From: Methylobacterium variabile
Lineage (GTDB): Bacteria > Pseudomonadota > Alphaproteobacteria > Rhizobiales > Beijerinckiaceae
DNA: 39,304 nt
NCBI RefSeq assembly: GCF_001043975.1
Contig: NZ_LABY01000078.1
Coordinates: forward strand, 1-39,304
Reading direction: 5' to 3'
Position numbers and translations under genes: made by a program. Positions 15,624 through 24,092 of this stretch are shown here, in pieces. Numbering within the stretch: the stretch's first letter is position 1; each line of letters starts with the position of its first letter. The notes below the pieces were generated by a model. It had not been told where the DNA came from. It worked only from the letters and a program-made list of their open reading frames with translations, and did not search any database.

Positions 15624-17864
15624 ATGAGCAAGAAATCCCGGTCCCCCTCCCGTTCGCCGCGCCGGCCCGCCGCGCGGTCGCTGCTCCTGTCCGGCCTGGC
15701 GACGGGACTCGCCGGCGCGCCGGCCCTGGCGCAGGAGACGATCCAGCTCAACGAGATCTCGGTCGCGGCGGCCCCGGCACCGGCACCGCGGGGCATCGGC
15801 GCGCCGGCCGATGCCTCGGCCACCAGCGGCGGCGGCGGAGGACCGAGCGGGGTGCAGGGCTACACCGCCCGGGTGTCGCCCACCGCCACCAAGACCAACA
15901 CGCCGCTGATCGAAACGCCGCAATCGGTCTCGGTCGTCACCCGCGAGCAGCTCAACGACCGCAACGTCCAGACGCTCAACGAGGCGATCAACTACACGCC
16001 GGGCGTCGCCTCGAACGTGTTCGGCTACGATCCGCGCTTCGACGCCTTCTACATCCGCGGCTTCAACGTCACGAATATCGGCATCTACCGCGACGGGCTG
16101 CGCCAGCCCTCCTCGCCCTTCGCCATCCCGCGGGTCGAGCCCTACGGCCTCGACGCCATCACCATCCTGCGCGGGCCGGCGGGCGGGCTCTACGGCCTCG
16201 GCTCGCCCGGCGGCATCGTCGACCTGACCTCGAAGCGCCCGACCGCGGTCCCGTTCGGCGAGGTCTGGCTGCAGCGGGGCAACTACGACCGCTACCAGGG
16301 CAACTTCGACCTCGGCGGCCCGGTGGAGGGCAGCGACGGCCAGCTCCTCTACCGGGTGACCGGGCTGGTGCGGCAGAGCAGCACCTTCCTGCCCGGCAGC
16401 ATCGACGACCGGGCGTACATCGCCCCGGCCCTGACCTGGCGGCCCTCGGCCGATACCAGCTTCACGCTCCTCACCGAGTACCTGAACAACACGGTGCCGG
16501 GAAACACCTCGTTCTACTCGAACTACGCCGATCCACGCTTCCAGAAGACGCGCATCTTCTCCGGCGACCCGGCGTTCCAGAACTTCAACACCGAGCAGTA
16601 CCGGATCGGCTACGCCTTCGAGCACAAGTTCACGCCCGACATCGTGTTCCGCCAGAACTTCCGCTACTACCACGTCGACGCGGATCTGCGGTACACGCAG
16701 ATCGACTCGCTGAGCGACGACCTCGCCCGCGCGTCGCGCAGCACCGGCCACATCCGCAACGCCCTCGACACGTTCTCGGTCGACAACCAGCTCGAGATTC
16801 GCGGCGCCACCGGACCGGTGCAGCACGACCTCGTCGCCGGCATCGACTACACCTACGCCACCTACAGCCAGCGCATGGGCTTCGGCGCCGCGCCGGACCT
16901 GCAGATCGGCGGCCTGGTGCGGCCGAACTACGGCGCGCAGTTCATCCCGGTGCCGGCCCTCGGGGCCGCCTCGCGGATCACCCAGTCGCAGCTCGGCACC
17001 TACGTGCAGGATCAGGCCAAGCTCGGCCGCTTCATCCTGACGCTCACCGGCCGGCACGACAGCGTCGCGACGGTGAACGAGACGGTGGGCGACCCGACGA
17101 GCCGGGCGGCGAGCTCGGACCGGGCGTTCAGCGGCCGCGTCGGCCTCAACTACCTGCTCACCGACGACCTCGTCCCCTATGTCAGCTACGCCACCACCTT
17201 CGCGCCCCAGCTCGGCCTCGACCGGCTCGGCAACGCCTTCCAGCCGACGAAGGGCGACCAGCTCGAAGGCGGCGTGAAGTTCAACGTGCCGGGCACCAGC
17301 GTCTTCCTCAACATGGCGGTGTTCGACATCACCCAGACCAACGTCCTGGTGCCCGACCCGGTCAACCCGATCCTGTTCACGGCGGCGGTCGGCGAGGTGA
17401 ACTCGCACGGCGCCGAGCTCGAGGTGACGGCCAATCTGGGTCCCGGCATCAACGTGACCGCCGCCTACAGCCACGTCGACATCCGCACCACGAAGAACCC
17501 GGGCAGCCCGGGGGCCGTCGGCCTCGCGCTGTCGGGCATCCCCGGCAACACATTCCGGCTGTTCGCCACCTACGCCTTCCCGACCGAATCCGCCTTGAGC
17601 GGCCTCAGCTTCGGCGGCGGCGTGCGCTACGCCGGCACCAGCCCGGCCAACGACATGATCGACAGCTACCGCAACTCCACCGTGACCCTGTTCGACGCGG
17701 TAGCGGCCTACGACTTCGAACGCGTGGACCCGCGGCTGAAGGGGATGCGGCTCCAGGTCAACGTCTCGAACCTGCTGGACCGCAACTACTTCAACTGCCA
17801 GGCCGGCGCCTGCTACCGCGGCCAGCCGCGGCAGGTCCTGGGGAGCCTGATCTATCGGTGGTGA
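15624..17864 (+). CDS. TonB-dependent siderophore receptor
   Basis: Outer-membrane gated barrel for ferric-siderophore import, 746 residues. A signal peptide covers about residues 1-37 (basic start, ARSLLLSGLATGLAGAPALAQ). A TonB-box-like ETIQLNEISVAA follows, then a Gly/Ser linker. The plug domain has TPLIETPQSVSVVTREQLNDRNVQTLNEAINYTPGV, IRGF and ILRGPAGGLYGLGSPGGIVDLTSKRP. The 22-strand barrel ends FNCQAGACYRGQPRQVLGSLIYRW, the typical aromatic C-terminus. There is no N-terminal STN signalling domain, so no sigma-factor signalling is expected. The ATG gives a good signal peptide although its Shine-Dalgarno is weak; a GTG 48 bases upstream is in frame. The ligand is unknown; hydroxamates are a common case. 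Confidence 0.93.
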   Translation: MSKKSRSPSRSPRRPAARSLLLSGLATGLAGAPALAQETIQLNEISVAAAPAPAPRGIGAPADASATSGGGGGPSGVQGYTARVSPTATKTNTPLIETPQSVSVVTREQLNDRNVQTLNEAINYTPGVASNVFGYDPRFDAFYIRGFNVTNIGIYRDGLRQPSSPFAIPRVEPYGLDAITILRGPAGGLYGLGSPGGIVDLTSKRPTAVPFGEVWLQRGNYDRYQGNFDLGGPVEGSDGQLLYRVTGLVRQSSTFLPGSIDDRAYIAPALTWRPSADTSFTLLTEYLNNTVPGNTSFYSNYADPRFQKTRIFSGDPAFQNFNTEQYRIGYAFEHKFTPDIVFRQNFRYYHVDADLRYTQIDSLSDDLARASRSTGHIRNALDTFSVDNQLEIRGATGPVQHDLVAGIDYTYATYSQRMGFGAAPDLQIGGLVRPNYGAQFIPVPALGAASRITQSQLGTYVQDQAKLGRFILTLTGRHDSVATVNETVGDPTSRAASSDRAFSGRVGLNYLLTDDLVPYVSYATTFAPQLGLDRLGNAFQPTKGDQLEGGVKFNVPGTSVFLNMAVFDITQTNVLVPDPVNPILFTAAVGEVNSHGAELEVTANLGPGINVTAAYSHVDIRTTKNPGSPGAVGLALSGIPGNTFRLFATYAFPTESALSGLSFGGGVRYAGTSPANDMIDSYRNSTVTLFDAVAAYDFERVDPRLKGMRLQVNVSNLLDRNYFNCQAGACYRGQPRQVLGSLIYRW

Positions 17865-17901
17865 GGGTGGGGGCGGTCGAGTGGCGCATTCCTGCCTGCC
17901 C

Positions 17902-17933
17902 CGACATCCCGGGGCCGCGCAGCGGAACCCGGA
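17902..17933. repeat. Intergenic palindromic repeat, copy A
   Basis: The 32-base segment begins CGACATCCCGGGGCCGCGCA and ends CCCGGA. It can fold as CCGGG-G-CCGC-GCA-GCGG-AA-CCCGG. About 27 of 32 positions match copy B at 33579-33610. It lies between the convergent receptor and nicB-like genes, as expected for a REP-like element or shared terminator. Confidence 0.6.
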
Positions 17934-18065
17934 CCGCCGGAGGCTGGGCCAGAGGCTCAGGTCGGTGAGGACGAGGCGGAGAGCCGTCCGCATTCGCCGA
18001 GCCCGGGGGTGACGCGGTCGCTGCGCCCCGTCGCGTTCGCGTCGCGGAAGCAGCCGGGATGCCCT

Positions 18066-21000
18066 CTACCACCCCGCATGCGGCTTGAGGCCCCGAACCC
18101 TCGCCACCGCCGCCTCCAGCCCCGGCCAGGCCGGGGCATCGGGGGCGTAGCGGGCGCGGGTATAGGCGACGATGTCGGCGACTTGGCGGTCGGTGAGGCT
18201 GTCGCGGAAGGCCGGCATCGCGGCGGGGGGCGCCGACGGATAGGGAGCGGGGAAGCGCTCGGCCGCCGCCGGGATGCCGTTGAGGACGGCCTGGATCAGG
18301 TTGTCCGGGTGGGCGCTGTGGACCGCGGTGACGAGGCCCAGCGGCACCAGCTCGCCGCCGGCCCCGCCCTCGTGGCAGGAGGCGCAGGCGCCCTGGAACA
18401 GGGTCGCGGCCCCGGGCGGCGGCGCGGCCGCCGCGGCGGCCGCGGGCCGTGGCGCCGTCGCGTCGCCCGCGAGGCTCGCGAGGTAGACCGCCATGGCGCG
18501 GATGTCGGAATCGGGCAGGGGCCCCAAGGAGGCGACCACGTCCGCCATCGGGCCGGCGGCGCTGCCGTGCCGGTGCGAGCGCCCGGTGCGCAGGTAGGCG
18601 TAGAAGTCGTCCTCGCTCCAGGGCAGGGGCGCGCGGGACGGGCCGGTCAGGGCCGGCGCCTCCCAGCCGTCGGCGAAGCCGCCCGCGAGCCGGGCCGCTC
18701 CCCGGCGCTCGGCCCCGAGCGCGTTGCGCGGGCTGTGGCAGGCGCCGCAATGGCCCAGGCCCTCGACCAGGTAGGCGCCCCGGTTCCAGTCCGGGCCGCG
18801 ATCCGGATCGCCGATCGCGGCGGGGCGGTGGAACAGGGCGTTCCAGTTCGCCATCAGCGGCCGCAGGCTGAAGGGGAAGCGCAGCCTCGTTTCGGGTACC
18901 GCCCCCGCCAGCGGGGCCTGCGCCATCAGGTAGGCGTAGAGCGCCTGCAGGTCGCGCTCGGCGACGTTGACGAAGCTGGTGTAGGGGTGGGCCGGGTAGA
19001 GGTGGTGCCCGTCACGCGAGATGCCCTCGCGCATCGCCCGGGCGAAGGCGGGATAGGACCAGGCGCCGATGCCGGCCTGCGCATCCGGCGTGATGTTCGA
19101 GGCGTAGACGGTGCCGAACGGCGTCTCCAGGCCGCGCCCGCCCGCGAAGGACGCACCGTCCGGCCCGACGTGGCAGACGAGGCAGGCGCCGGCCGCCGCG
19201 ACGAGGCGCCCCTGCGCGATGGTGGCGGCCGAGTAGGCGGCGGGGTCCGGCCGCTCGATCGACGGATAGGCCGGGCGCCAGGGCAGGAGGGTGGTGACGA
19301 GCGCCAGCGCCCCGGCGCCGGCGCCGAACAGCCCGGCGAGGAAGCCGCGGCGGCGCGGCGCCTCGGGCCCGGCGATCCGCGGCGGGTTGAGGGCGGCGCG
19401 CACGGCCTCGGCCGTCAGGGGGAGTTCCCGGAAGCGGATGCCGGTGGCGTCGAACAGCGCGTTGGTGATCGCCGCGGCGCTCGGCACCGAGGCCGACTCG
19501 CCCGCCCCGAGCGGCGGCTCCTGCGGCCGCGGCACCATCAGCACGTCGATCTCCGGCACCTGCGGGAAGGCGAGGATCGGGTAGCTGCCCCATTCCCGGC
19601 TCGTCACCCCGGTGGCGTCGAAGCCGACCGACTCCTTCAGCACCCGGCTCGTCGACTGGATGACGTTGCCGTGGATCTGGTGGCGCACCCCGTCCGGGTT
19701 GATCATCAGGCCGGAATCCTGCCCGACCACCACCCGGGTCACCGCGACCTCGCCGGTGATCCGGTTGACCGCGACGTCCGCGACCCAGGCGGCCCAGGCC
19801 GCCGCCTTCCCGGGGAACGGCCCGTGGACGTAGACCGCGTAGGCGAAGCCGCGCCCGTACAGGAGGTCGCCGGAGCCCCCATGCGTGCCGGGCCTGGTAT
19901 GCGGCACCCAGGCCGCCCGTTCGGCCACCGCCCGGACGAGGTCGGCGGCGCGGGGATCGGGCAGGTAGCGCAGGCGGTACTCGATCGGGTCGACGCCGGC
20001 CGCGGTCGCGAGCTCGTCGATGTAGGATTCGTGCGCGAAGGTGTTCGGCAGGGCCGAGACGCCGCGCAGCCAGGAGGCGCGGGCGATCGGCGGCATGTCG
20101 TGCACCGTCACCCGGGCGTGGCCGAAGGCGTAAGGCGGCACCGCCGTGCGGTCGCCCATCGGGTAGACGGCGGGCTGGCCTGCGACCTTGCCGGTGAGGA
20201 TCAGCGCCAGGGTCGGGGCGCCGTTCGAGGGGTAGCGGGTCTCGAAGTCGTAGGCCGCCGGTCCGCCCTCGGCATCGAGGCCGCCGCGCACGTCCATCAC
20301 CTGGGCGGCGCCCTTCGGCTCCCAGGCGTGCTCCTGCTCGCGGGTGAGCTGCACCCGCACCGGCCGCCCGACCGCCCGGGCGAGGAGCGCGGCGTCGGCC
20401 GCGACGTCGTCGGCGCAGTTGCGGCCGTAGCAGCCCGCCGCCTCGTGCCGCTCGATCGCGATCCTCTCCTCCGGCATGTCGAGGAGGAGCGCGAGGTCGC
20501 TCTGCAGGACGTGCGGGTTCTGGGTGCCCGACCACACCACGAGGCCGCCGTCGCGGAACTCCGCCACCGCGCAGGACGGGCCGATCGAGCCGTGCATCTG
20601 GTAGGGCCAGACGTAGGTGCGGTCGAGCCGGGGCTCGGCATGGGCGAGCGCCCGGTCGACGTCGCCGCGGTCGAGGAGCCGGCGCGGGGTCGCGGGATTG
20701 TCGCGCAGGGCCGCCTCGGGCCGATTGAGGTCGGGCAGGCCCTGCCACGGCCGCCAGGTCAGGCCGAGGCAGCGCGCGGCCTCGGCGGCGTTCTCCTCGC
20801 GCTCGGCGACGACGCCGACGAAATCGCCCTCGACCACCACCGCGACGAGGCCCGGGATATGGGCGACCGAGGCCTCGTCCACCGCGAGCAGCGCGCCGCC
20901 GAGGGCGGTGTCGACGCCGGGATAGGGCGGCCGGACCACCCGCCCGTGCACCATGCCGGGCACCCGCACGTCGTGGACGTAGGTCCAGGCGCCGGTCGCC

Positions 21001-21620
21001 TTGGCGGGGATGTCGACCCGCGGCACCGGCCGGCCGACGATCGTGTAGTCCTCGACCGCCTTCAGGGCCGCTGCGGGGTCCAGGGTCAGCTCGGTGCGGG
21101 CGCCGCGCACCAGGTCGCCGTAGGCGACGGCGAGATCCGGCTCCGCCGCAACCCGGACGGCGCCGGCCGCGACGGTCAGCTCATCCGTGCCGCGGTTGAG
21201 CCGGCGCGAGGCGGCCTCGACCAGGTGGCGGCGAGCGGTGGCGGCGGCCTGGCGCAGGGGAACGGCCGCGATCTGGATCGTCTCGCTCGCGATGGTGCCG
21301 CCCTGGTCGGGGGCGGTCGCGGTGCTGCCGAGCTCCATCGCGACCCGCTCCAGCGGCACGTCGAGCTCCTCGGCGACGATCTGGGCGAGCGCCGTGCGGA
21401 TGCCGGTGCCGAGGTCGACGTGGCCGTTGAAGGCGGTGACCCGGCCGTCGCCGCCGACCGCGAGGTAGAGCGCACGCTGCGGCCCCGCCGCCGCGGCGGC
21501 CCCCGGCGTGTCGCCGAGGCGGGGTGGCCGGCCCATGGTCTCGCGGTAGACGAGGAGGAGGTCGCCCGCCTCCTGCCAGTGCCGGCCTTGCGCGGCGGGG
21601 TCGGCGCGATGCGCGGTCAT
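18066..21620 (-). CDS. NicB-like molybdenum hydroxylase subunit with triheme cytochrome c domain
   Basis: Xanthine-oxidase-family molybdopterin subunit of 1184 residues, close to the roughly 1187 of nicotinate dehydrogenase NicB. Residues 1 to about 745 form the molybdenum domain: VDLGTGIRTALAQIVAEELDV, GGTIASETIQ, DVAADAALLARAVGRPV, and the catalytic-Glu region LGAGESASVPSAAAITNALF (about 705). A basic-flanked hydrophobic helix, RRRGFLAGLFGAGAGALALV (about 755-780), precedes three haem-binding motifs: CLVCH (about 810), CGACH (about 956) and CASCH (about 1076). The layout suggests a cytoplasmic catalytic part and periplasmic cytochromes. It overlaps the 2Fe-2S subunit gene by ATGA. The substrate is not certain; N-heterocycles or aldehydes are both possible for this family. 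Confidence 0.88.
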   Translation of the reverse strand: MTAHRADPAAQGRHWQEAGDLLLVYRETMGRPPRLGDTPGAAAAAGPQRALYLAVGGDGRVTAFNGHVDLGTGIRTALAQIVAEELDVPLERVAMELGSTATAPDQGGTIASETIQIAAVPLRQAAATARRHLVEAASRRLNRGTDELTVAAGAVRVAAEPDLAVAYGDLVRGARTELTLDPAAALKAVEDYTIVGRPVPRVDIPAKATGAWTYVHDVRVPGMVHGRVVRPPYPGVDTALGGALLAVDEASVAHIPGLVAVVVEGDFVGVVAEREENAAEAARCLGLTWRPWQGLPDLNRPEAALRDNPATPRRLLDRGDVDRALAHAEPRLDRTYVWPYQMHGSIGPSCAVAEFRDGGLVVWSGTQNPHVLQSDLALLLDMPEERIAIERHEAAGCYGRNCADDVAADAALLARAVGRPVRVQLTREQEHAWEPKGAAQVMDVRGGLDAEGGPAAYDFETRYPSNGAPTLALILTGKVAGQPAVYPMGDRTAVPPYAFGHARVTVHDMPPIARASWLRGVSALPNTFAHESYIDELATAAGVDPIEYRLRYLPDPRAADLVRAVAERAAWVPHTRPGTHGGSGDLLYGRGFAYAVYVHGPFPGKAAAWAAWVADVAVNRITGEVAVTRVVVGQDSGLMINPDGVRHQIHGNVIQSTSRVLKESVGFDATGVTSREWGSYPILAFPQVPEIDVLMVPRPQEPPLGAGESASVPSAAAITNALFDATGIRFRELPLTAEAVRAALNPPRIAGPEAPRRRGFLAGLFGAGAGALALVTTLLPWRPAYPSIERPDPAAYSAATIAQGRLVAAAGACLVCHVGPDGASFAGGRGLETPFGTVYASNITPDAQAGIGAWSYPAFARAMREGISRDGHHLYPAHPYTSFVNVAERDLQALYAYLMAQAPLAGAVPETRLRFPFSLRPLMANWNALFHRPAAIGDPDRGPDWNRGAYLVEGLGHCGACHSPRNALGAERRGAARLAGGFADGWEAPALTGPSRAPLPWSEDDFYAYLRTGRSHRHGSAAGPMADVVASLGPLPDSDIRAMAVYLASLAGDATAPRPAAAAAAAPPPGAATLFQGACASCHEGGAGGELVPLGLVTAVHSAHPDNLIQAVLNGIPAAAERFPAPYPSAPPAAMPAFRDSLTDRQVADIVAYTRARYAPDAPAWPGLEAAVARVRGLKPHAGW

Positions 21621-22153
21621 GCCTCGTCTCCGCCGTCCCCGCGGGCGCGCATCCGCGCGGCGGCGGCGCGCACCGCGCGCAGGATCTCGATATGGGTGCC
21701 GCAGCGGCACAGGTTGGCCTGGAGACCCGAGCGGATCTCGGCCTCGCTCGGGTCGGGGTTGGCGGCGAGCAGCGCCACCGTGGTCATGATCATGCCGTTG
21801 AGGCAGTAGCCGCACTGGGCCGCGTTCTCGGCCACGAAGGCCTCCTGCACCGGGTGCAGCCGCCCGCCCTCGGCGAGGCCCTCGAGGGTCACGATCCGGC
21901 GCCCGACCGCGGCGCGCAGGGGGATCGCGCAGGACCGCAGGGCCCGTCCGTCGACCAGCACCGTGCAGCTGCCGCACTGGCCGAGGCCGCAGCCGTATTT
22001 CGGCCCGTTCAGGCCGAGGTCGTTGCGCAGGACGTAGAGGAGGCGGGTGGAGGGGGCGGCCTCCACCGCCGCGCTCCGGCCGTTGACCGTCAGGACATGG
22101 CGAACGGGCGCCAGTCGCGTGTCGTTGGCGATCGGCCGTCGATCGTCCTGCAT
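21617..22153 (-). CDS. NicA-like 2Fe-2S subunit of molybdenum hydroxylase
   Basis: Small iron-sulfur subunit of 178 residues that passes electrons from the molybdenum centre to the cytochrome domains. The plant-ferredoxin-type cluster site is YGCGLGQCGSCTVLVDGRALRSC. The second, all-helical cluster domain has CGYCLNGMIM and NLCRCGTH. Together these give the eight cysteines of the xanthine-dehydrogenase small-subunit family. No signal peptide or Tat motif is visible. It is about 20 residues longer at the N-terminus than P. putida NicA (about 157). The ATG at 22153 is the first internal Met giving a compact protein; a start upstream is possible. It is the promoter-proximal gene of the two. Confidence 0.88.
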   Translation of the reverse strand: MQDDRRPIANDTRLAPVRHVLTVNGRSAAVEAAPSTRLLYVLRNDLGLNGPKYGCGLGQCGSCTVLVDGRALRSCAIPLRAAVGRRIVTLEGLAEGGRLHPVQEAFVAENAAQCGYCLNGMIMTTVALLAANPDPSEAEIRSGLQANLCRCGTHIEILRAVRAAAARMRARGDGGDEA

Positions 22154-22619
22154 CCGTTGTTCCTGCCCCCTCCGGCCTCCGGCTGTCCCGCCGGATGCCG
22201 ACAAGTCTCACAGATTTCCGCCGGGACCGGAACCGGGCCGGCCGCCGATTCTCGCGGCTTGCAAGAGCTTGGCCAGAAGGAGCTGGGCCGGAGCGGTCCG
22301 GCTCGGGAAGTGGCCGGGGATGGAGCCGTTCGTCACGCAAGAGCCGGCCCTCCTCGGCGAACAGGGCGGCGCGATCGCCGGGCTCGCCCCGGCGATCTGC
22401 ATCGCGGCCGGCATGATGACCTGGGCCCGCCCGCAGAGGGGCACTCTCCCCCGGAAGCATCCTCCCGGGTCGTCCCCGCGCCGACCTCGACCATCAGTCA
22501 AGCTTGGGCCCGCGGCACGTCCTGCCCACCTGTACAATTTAGAAATGATAGGGACTTACAGTTAAACAAATGCAAATATCGATAAAAATCAAATAAATCC
22601 TGCAATTCTGGAGGATACT
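22154..22619. other. Divergent spacer with inverted repeat and AT-rich promoter zone
   Basis: No gene can be supported in this 466-base stretch. It contains a 10-base perfect inverted repeat, GATCGCCGGG (22373-22382) / CCCGGCGATC (22388-22397). From about 22531 to 22609 the sequence becomes strikingly AT-rich, for example ATCGATAAAAATCAAATAAA, unlike the rest of the window. This AT-rich zone leads straight into the acidic protein gene and probably holds its promoter. Confidence 0.5.
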
Positions 22620-23201
22620 ATGTCGGACAACACCCTCATAAGCGGTACGTCGGAGAGCGATCCGGAACCGGCTTCGCTCGATGATGCCACGGACGCCGCC
22701 GGGGCCGGCGAGGACACCACTGTGGAAGTAACCGCGGAGGCCAGCACCGGCGAGGACACGGCCACCGTGTCGGTCGAAGCTCCCGTCAGCATGTTCCGGC
22801 CGACCATGCGCGATCCCACGGCATCGACGTCGGAGACGGGGCTGACCGTGCAGCCGAAGCCGCTGCTGTCCGGCTGCGACGCCGCGGACGACGGTCCGGA
22901 CCCGGAGGCCGACCAGGCCCTGATCCTCGGCCCGTCGGAGGGGCAGGAGGGCGGCGACGCGCTGGCGGATCCGGTCCCGGGACCGACCGACGACTTGTCG
23001 GAGGCGCCGCCCCTCACCCCGAGCGACGATGTCGGCCTGATCGAGGGCACGAACATCTTCGGCGACCGGGCCGCGATGTGGTCGGGCAACCCGTCGGAGG
23101 TCGGGGCGGGCTACAGCCTCGACCCCCTGCCGCAGGAGGAGTGCCTGTGCGGCGAAACGGACCTGGCGATCGCCGGCGAGTCCTTGAGCCTCCCGGCCTG
23201 A
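22620..23201 (+). CDS. Highly acidic hypothetical protein
   Basis: Protein of 193 residues that I do not recognise. It carries roughly 40 Asp/Glu against only four Lys/Arg and is rich in Ser, Thr, Pro, Ala and Gly, so it is probably largely disordered. There is no signal peptide or membrane segment. Three Cys residues occur, two in EECLCGET near the C-terminus. The C-terminal third is less repetitive (GLIEGTNIFGDRAAMWSG, GAGYSLDPLPQEECLCGE) and could be a conserved or folded part. Expression looks real: GGAGG lies five bases before the ATG and the upstream region is AT-rich. Nothing adjacent suggests a pathway. Confidence 0.7.
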   Translation: MSDNTLISGTSESDPEPASLDDATDAAGAGEDTTVEVTAEASTGEDTATVSVEAPVSMFRPTMRDPTASTSETGLTVQPKPLLSGCDAADDGPDPEADQALILGPSEGQEGGDALADPVPGPTDDLSEAPPLTPSDDVGLIEGTNIFGDRAAMWSGNPSEVGAGYSLDPLPQEECLCGETDLAIAGESLSLPA

Positions 23202-23294
23202 GCCGCGCCGAGGACACGCCCCGGTCGCGGGCGGGTCCTGACCGCGCCGGAACCGAAGGTCTGCCGCTTGCGGACGGGCCCGCCTCCGCTACCT

Positions 23295-23319
23295 CCCGGG
23301 ACCTTGGGATAGTCCCGGG
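23295..23319 (+). other. Hairpin just upstream of the histidine phosphatase start
   Basis: CCCGGGAC (23295-23302) and GTCCCGGG (23312-23319) form eight perfect pairs with a nine-base loop, eight bases before the ATG. The right arm overlaps the G-rich Shine-Dalgarno (GGGGGGAA), so folding could limit translation. The core CCCGGGACC resembles the intergenic repeat at 33579. Confidence 0.45.
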
Positions 23320-23327
23320 GGGAATCG

Positions 23328-24092
23328 ATGCAGCAGCGCTGGCCGGACCGGATCTGGATCGTGCGGCACGGCGAGAGCGCCGGCAACGTCGCCCGGGACG
23401 CCGCCCATGCGGCCGGGCACACCCACATCGACATCGCGGAGCGCGACGTCGACGTGCCCCTGAGCCCGCTCGGCGAGCGCCAGGCCGCGGCGGTGGGGCG
23501 CTGGTTCTCGGAGAAGCCGGCCTCCGAGCGGCCCGACGTGGTGCTGACCTCCCCCTACCGGCGGGCGGAGGCCACGGCCCGGCTGATCCGCGAGGCCGGC
23601 GGCGTCGCCGACCCGCTGCTCGGCTACGTCGCCGACGAGCGCCTGCGCGAGAAGGAGTTCGGCGTCCTCGACCGGCTCACCCGCGACGGCATCACCCAGC
23701 TCCATCCCGACCAGGCCGAGTTCCGGCGGCTGCTCGGCAAGTTCTACCACCGGCCGCCGGGCGGCGAGAGCTGGTGCGACGTGATCCTGCGGCTGCGCAG
23801 CGCCCTCGACACCGTCTCGCTGCATTACGGCGGCCGGCGCGTGCTGGTGGTCGGGCACCAGGTCGTGGTCCTGTGCCTGCGCTACCTGATCGAGGGCCTG
23901 ACCGAGGACGAGATCCTGGCCATCGACCGGGAGGGCGACGTCGCCAACTGCGCGGTGACCGAGTACGCCTTCGACCCGAGCCGGGGCAGCAGCGGCAAGC
24001 TGGTGCTGCAGCGCTACAACTTCGTGGCGCCGCTGACGCGGGCCGGCGCCCCGGTGACGGCCGAGCCCGACGCCACGGGAGCGCCCCGATGA
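23328..24092 (+). CDS. Histidine phosphatase family protein
   Basis: Phosphoglycerate-mutase-like phosphatase of 254 residues. The catalytic RHG motif is IWIVRHGESAGNVARD. DVPLSPLGERQAAAVGRWF and LTSPYRRAEATARLI supply the conserved Arg. The later Glu is in DERLREKEFGVLDRLT, and the second catalytic His is in VLVVGHQVVVLCLRYL. The substrate is unknown; the insert RLLGKFYHRPPGGESWCDV is typical of the broad phosphatase branch (FYxRPPGGES). It overlaps the NAD(P)H-hydrate dehydratase gene by ATGA, so the two are cotranslated. Whether they share a metabolic task is unclear. Confidence 0.9.
   Translation: MQQRWPDRIWIVRHGESAGNVARDAAHAAGHTHIDIAERDVDVPLSPLGERQAAAVGRWFSEKPASERPDVVLTSPYRRAEATARLIREAGGVADPLLGYVADERLREKEFGVLDRLTRDGITQLHPDQAEFRRLLGKFYHRPPGGESWCDVILRLRSALDTVSLHYGGRRVLVVGHQVVVLCLRYLIEGLTEDEILAIDREGDVANCAVTEYAFDPSRGSSGKLVLQRYNFVAPLTRAGAPVTAEPDATGAPR

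Noticed and set aside
15618..17993. A 791-codon minus-strand frame opposite the siderophore receptor
   Set aside because: Low-complexity Val/Asp/Arg-rich shadow translation; the plus strand has signal peptide, plug and barrel motifs.
18009..21809. A 1266-codon plus-strand frame across the nicB-like gene
   Set aside because: High GC suppresses stops in the antisense frame. Its translation has no recognisable domain, while the minus strand encodes a full molybdenum hydroxylase with haem motifs.
22320..22565. Short plus frame MEPFVTQEPALLGEQGG... in the nicA upstream spacer
   Set aside because: The first 35 residues look protein-like, but there is no good ribosome site, the tail is Arg/Pro-rich, and it ends in the AT-rich promoter zone of the next gene.
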